The notes under the pieces were generated by a model, which worked only from the letters and a program-made list of their open reading frames with translations, was not told where the DNA came from and did not search any database. Source: Ruminococcaceae bacterium UBA794 (lineage in GTDB: Bacteria; Bacillota; Clostridia; Oscillospirales; Ruminococcaceae). Taken from it: DNA of 9,776 nt. Below, piece by piece: positions 6,592 through 9,776 of this stretch (its first letter is position 1; each line of letters starts with the position of its first letter). The DNA lies in NCBI GenBank assembly GCA_002304735.1, contig DBIU01000062.1, forward strand, positions 1 through 9,776. Direction: 5' to 3'. The position numbers and the translations under genes were made by a program.

Positions 6592-8358
6592 TTAATTCTG
6601 CTTTCTTACTTTAATGTGAACTTCGCGAAGCTGCTGTTCGGTAACTTCGGTAGGCGCTCCGAGAAGCAAATCCTGCGCGTTGGAATTAAGCGGGAACGCG
6701 ATAATCTCGCGAATACTCTCCTCGCCCGTGAGCAGCATTATCATTCTGTCAACGCCGGGCGCCATTCCCGCGTGAGGCGGCGCGCCGAACTTGAACGCGC
6801 TGTACAAAGCGCCAAACTTTGTCGCAACGTCCTCCTCGGTGTAACCCGCAATCTCAAACGCCTTAATCATAATGTCAAGGTCGTGATTTCTGACTGCGCC
6901 CGAAGAAAGCTCAACGCCGTTGCAGACGATATCGTACTGATACGCGAGAATATCAAGCGGATTTTTGTTCAAAAGCGCGTCAAGACCGCCCTGCGGCATC
7001 GAGAAAGGATTGTGCGTAAAGATAATCTTGCCGGTTTCCTCGTCAAGCTCGTACATCGGGAAATCAACGATAAAGCAAAGCTCAAAGCGGCTCTCGTCAA
7101 TCAAATTCATACGCTTTGCAACCTCTGTGCGGATTTGACCCGCAAACTTCGGCGCATTTTTCACAGTATCGGCAATGAAGTACAGCACATCGCCGACTTC
7201 AAGCTCACAGCGCTTTGCAAGCTCGTTTCTCTGCTCGTCGTTAAGGAACTTGTCGATAGGACCGTTGTACTTGAACCCGCCGTTCTCGCCCTCTTCAACC
7301 TTGAAATAGCCAAGACCCTTCATTCCGACTTCGTTTACAGCGAAATCTTCCATATTCTTGAAGAAGGTCTTGCTCTGCGAAGCCATTTTCGGCACTCTGA
7401 TACCGCGAACGCACTTATTGCAGAAAGGCTTGAACTCGCTGTCAACAAACAAATCCGACAGCTCCTTGATAACAAGCGGATTTCGCAAATCGGGCTTATC
7501 CGAGCCGTAAGTCAGCATAGATTCCGCAAAAGTAATTCTTCTGAACGGCGCGGGGCTTACCTTTTTATCCGAAAACTCGCTGAATACCGCGGACAAAACC
7601 TCCTCCGCAACGGCGAAAACGTCCTCCTGCGTCGCAAAGCTCATCTCGAAGTCAAGCTGATAGAACTCTCCGGGCGAACGGTCCGCTCTCGCGTCCTCGT
7701 CGCGGAAGCACGGAGCAATCTGGAAATACTTGTCAAATCCCGATACCATATAAATCTGCTTGAAAATCTGCGGAGCCTGCGGCAGAGCGTAGAACTTTCC
7801 GTGGTGCTTTCTGCTCGGAATGAGATAATCGCGCGCACCCTCGGGCGAAGAAGTCGACAAAATCGGCGTCTGAAGCTCAAGGAAGCCCATTTCCTGCATT
7901 TTATTTCTCAAAAAGCTGATTATCTTGGAGCGCAGAACGATATTATCGTGCATTTTCTTGCTGCGCAGGTCAAGATAACGATACTTAAGGCGAACGTCCT
8001 CGCGCGTTTCGCGGGAACTTTGAATTTCAAAAGGAAGCTGCTCGGTAACTTTACCGAGAATACGAACTTCTTCCGCCTCGATTTCGATAGTACCGGTTTC
8101 AATCTTATCGTTGAAGGTACTCTCGTCGCGCTTCAAAACCGTTCCGGAAATAGAAACGGCGCACTCCTTGTGAATACCCTCGAGCAAGCTTTCGTTGTGA
8201 AAAACAACCTGCACTACTCCGTAATGGTCGCGGAGGTCTATGAACATAATTCCGCCGTGGTCGCGGATATTCTCAACCCAACCCGCGGCGCGAACCTTTT
8301 TTCCTATGTCGTTTTCACCGAAACCGTTACAGTAAGCGGTACGGTATTCATTCTCCAT
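6592..8358 (-). CDS. aspS: Aspartyl-tRNA synthetase (probably Asp/Asn type)
   Basis: A 588-residue class II AspRS of bacterial length, which attaches aspartate to tRNA-Asp in the cytoplasm. Domains in order: N-terminal OB-fold for the anticodon (about 1-105, GWVENIRDHGG at 26-36); catalytic core with motif 2 FRDEDARADR (218-227) then SPGEFYQLDFEMSF (228-241); the bacterial GAD insertion (about 290-425); and motif 3 GMAPGVDRMIML (531-542) with the ATP-binding arginine R538. The extra Gly in SPGEF and the HAGMAPG motif 3 resemble the alphaproteobacterial subtype more than B. subtilis. H34 matches the His linked to relaxed tRNA-Asn/Asp discrimination. The ATG at 8358 is preferred because it is a standard start; an in-frame TTG at 8364 gives 590 residues and has a better-spaced ribosome binding site. 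It is transcribed alone from a consensus promoter, with a leader too short for a T-box. Confidence 0.98.
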   Translation of the reverse strand: MENEYRTAYCNGFGENDIGKKVRAAGWVENIRDHGGIMFIDLRDHYGVVQVVFHNESLLEGIHKECAVSISGTVLKRDESTFNDKIETGTIEIEAEEVRILGKVTEQLPFEIQSSRETREDVRLKYRYLDLRSKKMHDNIVLRSKIISFLRNKMQEMGFLELQTPILSTSSPEGARDYLIPSRKHHGKFYALPQAPQIFKQIYMVSGFDKYFQIAPCFRDEDARADRSPGEFYQLDFEMSFATQEDVFAVAEEVLSAVFSEFSDKKVSPAPFRRITFAESMLTYGSDKPDLRNPLVIKELSDLFVDSEFKPFCNKCVRGIRVPKMASQSKTFFKNMEDFAVNEVGMKGLGYFKVEEGENGGFKYNGPIDKFLNDEQRNELAKRCELEVGDVLYFIADTVKNAPKFAGQIRTEVAKRMNLIDESRFELCFIVDFPMYELDEETGKIIFTHNPFSMPQGGLDALLNKNPLDILAYQYDIVCNGVELSSGAVRNHDLDIMIKAFEIAGYTEEDVATKFGALYSAFKFGAPPHAGMAPGVDRMIMLLTGEESIREIIAFPLNSNAQDLLLGAPTEVTEQQLREVHIKVRKQN

Positions 8359-8374
8359 AAACAAATTAATTCAG

Positions 8375-8380
8375 CCCTTT
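8375..8380 (-). promoter_or_regulatory. aspS ribosome binding site; start codon ambiguous
   Basis: AAAGGG on the - strand (8380 down to 8375) is the only purine-rich site in the aspS leader. It lies 10 bases before the in-frame TTG at 8364 but 16 bases before the ATG at 8358. Spacing favours TTG; codon preference favours ATG. The two products differ by only two residues (Met-Phe), so function is unaffected. Confidence 0.5.
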
Positions 8381-8399
8381 CGATATATTTTAACAATTT

Positions 8400-8428
8400 A
8401 TTATACCACTTTATTCCCGATTTGTCAA
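8400..8428 (-). promoter_or_regulatory. Sigma-A promoter of aspS
   Basis: On the - strand, TTGACA (8428-8423), a 17-bp spacer and TATAAT (8405-8400) form a perfect consensus. Transcription should begin near 8393, so the aspS leader is only about 35 bases. That excludes the long T-box leader that controls many Firmicute aminoacyl-tRNA synthetase genes. Confidence 0.9.
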
Positions 8429-8438
8429 GCAAATTTAT

Positions 8439-8463
8439 GAAAATATCCCAAATTTTCGGATAT
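8439..8463. repeat. Overlapping inverted repeats in divergent promoter gap
   Basis: Two small dyads overlap between the aspS and flippase-gene -35 boxes: GAAAAT (8439-8444) with ATTTTC (8452-8457), and ATATCC (8443-8448) with GGATAT (8458-8463). They lie near the midpoint between the two promoters. A shared regulator site is possible, but 6-bp arms in AT-rich DNA also arise by chance. Confidence 0.3.
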
Positions 8464-8488
8464 CTAAGGCATTTGTTGGCAAAAGCCC

Positions 8489-8517
8489 TTGACAACGGGC
8501 GAAAAGTATTCTATAAT
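8489..8517 (+). promoter_or_regulatory. Sigma-A promoter of flippase-like gene and prfC
   Basis: TTGACA at 8489-8494, 17-bp spacer, TATAAT at 8512-8517: perfect consensus. A second TATAAT follows directly at 8518-8523 but at a 23-bp spacing from the same -35, so it is probably not used with it. GCCC (8485-8488) and GGGC (8497-8500) flank the -35 as a small imperfect dyad. The start is expected near 8524, giving a leader of about 30 bases. Confidence 0.9.
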
Positions 8518-8553
8518 TATAATATTGTTTTGAAAAGGGAATGATATTCAAAT

Positions 8554-9651
8554 ATGAAGAAAGAGAAAAAAACAAACGGCAACAGGCTTAATCTTATAAT
8601 CTGCGGAATTGCTTTTGTTGTAATGCTTATATATCTTTTTGTATTCGACAAACCCGAGGAGGTTCTGAAAGCGCTTCGTTCGCTTAATCCGCTTTATTTT
8701 TGCGTCTGCGTTGCGTTTATGGCGGGATACTGGTTCTGCGAGTCCGCAACCGTTCACTCAATCCTTAAGGGGCTTCACCCGCAGGCTAAGTTCTCAAACA
8801 CCTTTACAAATACGATTATCGGTCAGTATTTTAACTGCATCACTCCGTCGGCTTCGGGCGGTCAGCCGATGCAGGCTTATTATTTCGTGAAAATGGGCGT
8901 TCCGCTGAGCGCGGGTCTTACGGCGCTTTTCTCAAGGTTTATCGTTTATCAGTTCGTTCTCACGATTTATTCGATTGTCACTCTTTGCATAGGGTTCGGT
9001 CAGTTCGGCGCCGAGCTTTCAAGCAAGGGGCTTATGCCGTTCGTTTTCATCGGTTTTGGAGTAAATACAATTGTAATTATCTTCCTGCTCGGAATTGCCC
9101 TCTGGAAAAGCGGAACGGCAAAGGTCATCAACTTTTTCATTACGCTTCTGACGAAAATGAAGATAATTAAGCACCCGATGAAGTACCGCGTTATCGTCAG
9201 CCGAGAAATCAATAAATTCAACAACAATTTTAAGTTCCTCAAAAAGAACGTTCCGATAATAATAAAATCGTGTATTTTCACGACCTTACAGCTCACGATT
9301 TACCTTAGCATTTCCTATGTTCTATATAAGGCCTTCGGTCTTGAGGGAACAGGACTGCTTAAGGTTATCTCATATCAGGCGTTTGTGCTGATGATATCTT
9401 CGTTTGTGCCGCTTCCCGGAGCGATGGGCGCCGCGGAAATCGGATATACGGGATTTTTCAAGGATATTTTCGGCGAATATATAGGCGTTTCTACAATGCT
9501 TTGGAGAATACTTACATTCTATCTGCCCATAATTGTGGGAATGGTGTTTATGCTAACGCTGAAAAAGCGCGGAATCGGTCAGCCGACCGCGGACGATATC
9601 AAGAATAATGTTCTTATTGAAGAAGAAATTGGCGAAGAAAACGAAAATTAA
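8554..9651 (+). CDS. Flippase-like UPF0104 / LPG-synthase TM-domain protein
   Basis: A 365-residue polytopic membrane protein of the UPF0104 family (YbhN-like, the transmembrane module also found at the N-terminus of MprF lysyl-phosphatidylglycerol synthase/flippase). Hydrophobic segments appear near 12-31, 46-63, 122-148, 160-184, 236-258, 268-288 and 316-337. Family-typical motifs are TPSASGGQPMQ (97-107) and PLPGAMGAAE (286-295). The N-terminus is lysine-rich and the C-terminus is a cytoplasmic acidic tail (about 342-365). There is no C-terminal aminoacyl-transferase domain, so it is not a full MprF. A role in moving lipids or lipid-linked substrates is inferred from the family; the substrate is unknown. 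Start ATG 8554 is the only option, because an in-frame TGA lies at 8542-8544. The ribosome binding site AAAAGGGA (8533-8540) is 13 bases away, longer than ideal. prfC follows after 18 nt and is probably co-transcribed. Confidence 0.9.
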   Translation: MKKEKKTNGNRLNLIICGIAFVVMLIYLFVFDKPEEVLKALRSLNPLYFCVCVAFMAGYWFCESATVHSILKGLHPQAKFSNTFTNTIIGQYFNCITPSASGGQPMQAYYFVKMGVPLSAGLTALFSRFIVYQFVLTIYSIVTLCIGFGQFGAELSSKGLMPFVFIGFGVNTIVIIFLLGIALWKSGTAKVINFFITLLTKMKIIKHPMKYRVIVSREINKFNNNFKFLKKNVPIIIKSCIFTTLQLTIYLSISYVLYKAFGLEGTGLLKVISYQAFVLMISSFVPLPGAMGAAEIGYTGFFKDIFGEYIGVSTMLWRILTFYLPIIVGMVFMLTLKKRGIGQPTADDIKNNVLIEEEIGEENEN

Positions 9652-9669
9652 TTATCAAGAGGAAAAAAG

Positions 9670-9776
9670 ATGGCAGACCTAAAACACGAAATTGAAAGAC
9701 GCCGCACATTTGCGATTATTTCACACCCCGACGCGGGCAAAACAACGCTTACGGAAAAATTTCTCCTTTACGGAGG
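9670..9776 (+). CDS. prfC: Peptide chain release factor 3 (N-terminus, partial)
   Basis: Only the first 35 codons lie in the window; the gene continues past the edge. The product begins MADLKHEIERRRTFAIISHP and contains the GTPase P-loop G1 motif SHPDAGKTT (18-26), followed by LTEKFLLYGG. This combination is characteristic of RF3, the translational GTPase that recycles RF1/RF2 from the ribosome after peptide release. Related GTPases such as EF-G usually have a different G1 (AHIDAGKTT), which makes RF3 the better call. Start ATG 9670 follows AAGAGGA (9657-9663) by six bases. It lies 18 nt after the flippase-like gene with no terminator or promoter between. Confidence 0.93.
   Translation, partial: MADLKHEIERRRTFAIISHPDAGKTTLTEKFLLYG

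Noticed and set aside
8359..8430. T-box riboswitch in front of aspS
   Set aside because: The consensus promoter leaves only about 35 leader bases, far too short for stem I, the T-box bulge and a terminator.
6370..8544. A 724-codon open frame on the + strand running antisense through all of aspS and starting inside mscL
   Set aside because: It begins out of frame in the mscL lysine/glutamate tail, its translation is rich in Arg/Leu/Asn with no recognisable domain, and it crosses two terminators. It is explained by codon bias of aspS on the other strand, which also has all class II synthetase motifs.

Overview
The window looks like an ordinary chromosomal segment of a low-to-mid-GC Firmicute, most likely a clostridium of the Oscillospirales/Ruminococcaceae type. 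The reasons are the near-consensus sigma-A promoters, strong purine-rich Shine-Dalgarno sites, tRNA genes with encoded CCA ends, and the protein flavours: a clostridial-type RadC, UvrB/UvrA in tandem, and a YbhN/MprF-type membrane protein. The taxonomic placement is inference; no database search was possible. I see no transposase, integrase, CRISPR array, toxin-antitoxin pair or phage gene.

Layout. (1) Bases 1-350 hold two tRNA genes, Lys(UUU) and Arg(CCG), each followed by a hairpin-plus-T-tract terminator; a perfect promoter precedes tRNA-Lys. (2) Bases 398-5979 form a DNA-repair block on the + strand: radC (JAMM-domain protein), uvrB and uvrA. uvrB and uvrA are 17 nt apart and surely co-transcribed from a consensus promoter that lies inside a long palindrome. 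(3) Bases 6048-6485 encode the mechanosensitive channel MscL, with its own promoter starting just past the uvrA stop codon. (4) aspS (aspartyl-tRNA synthetase) lies on the - strand at 6592-8358, converging on mscL; two terminators sit between them. (5) A 195-bp divergent promoter region separates aspS from a + strand pair: a flippase-like UPF0104 membrane protein (8554-9651) and the first 35 codons of prfC (release factor RF3), cut by the window edge.

How the genes work together: UvrA and UvrB are the damage-recognition half of nucleotide excision repair. RadC is a neighbour of uncertain function. The tRNAs, AspRS and RF3 belong to translation. MscL and the flippase-like protein are membrane proteins unrelated to each other in pathway. 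Every gene can be assigned to a known family.

I found no convincing new biological system. The most interesting signals are regulatory: a 14-bp-arm palindrome that contains the uvrB -10 box and can also be read as a radC terminator; a perfect 10-bp hairpin spanning the uvrA stop codon and the mscL -35 box; and five promoters that all share TTGACAA with exactly 17-bp spacing. Two protein details are also worth checking: AspRS residues that suggest relaxed tRNA-Asn/Asp discrimination, and a His replacing a zinc-binding Cys in UvrA.
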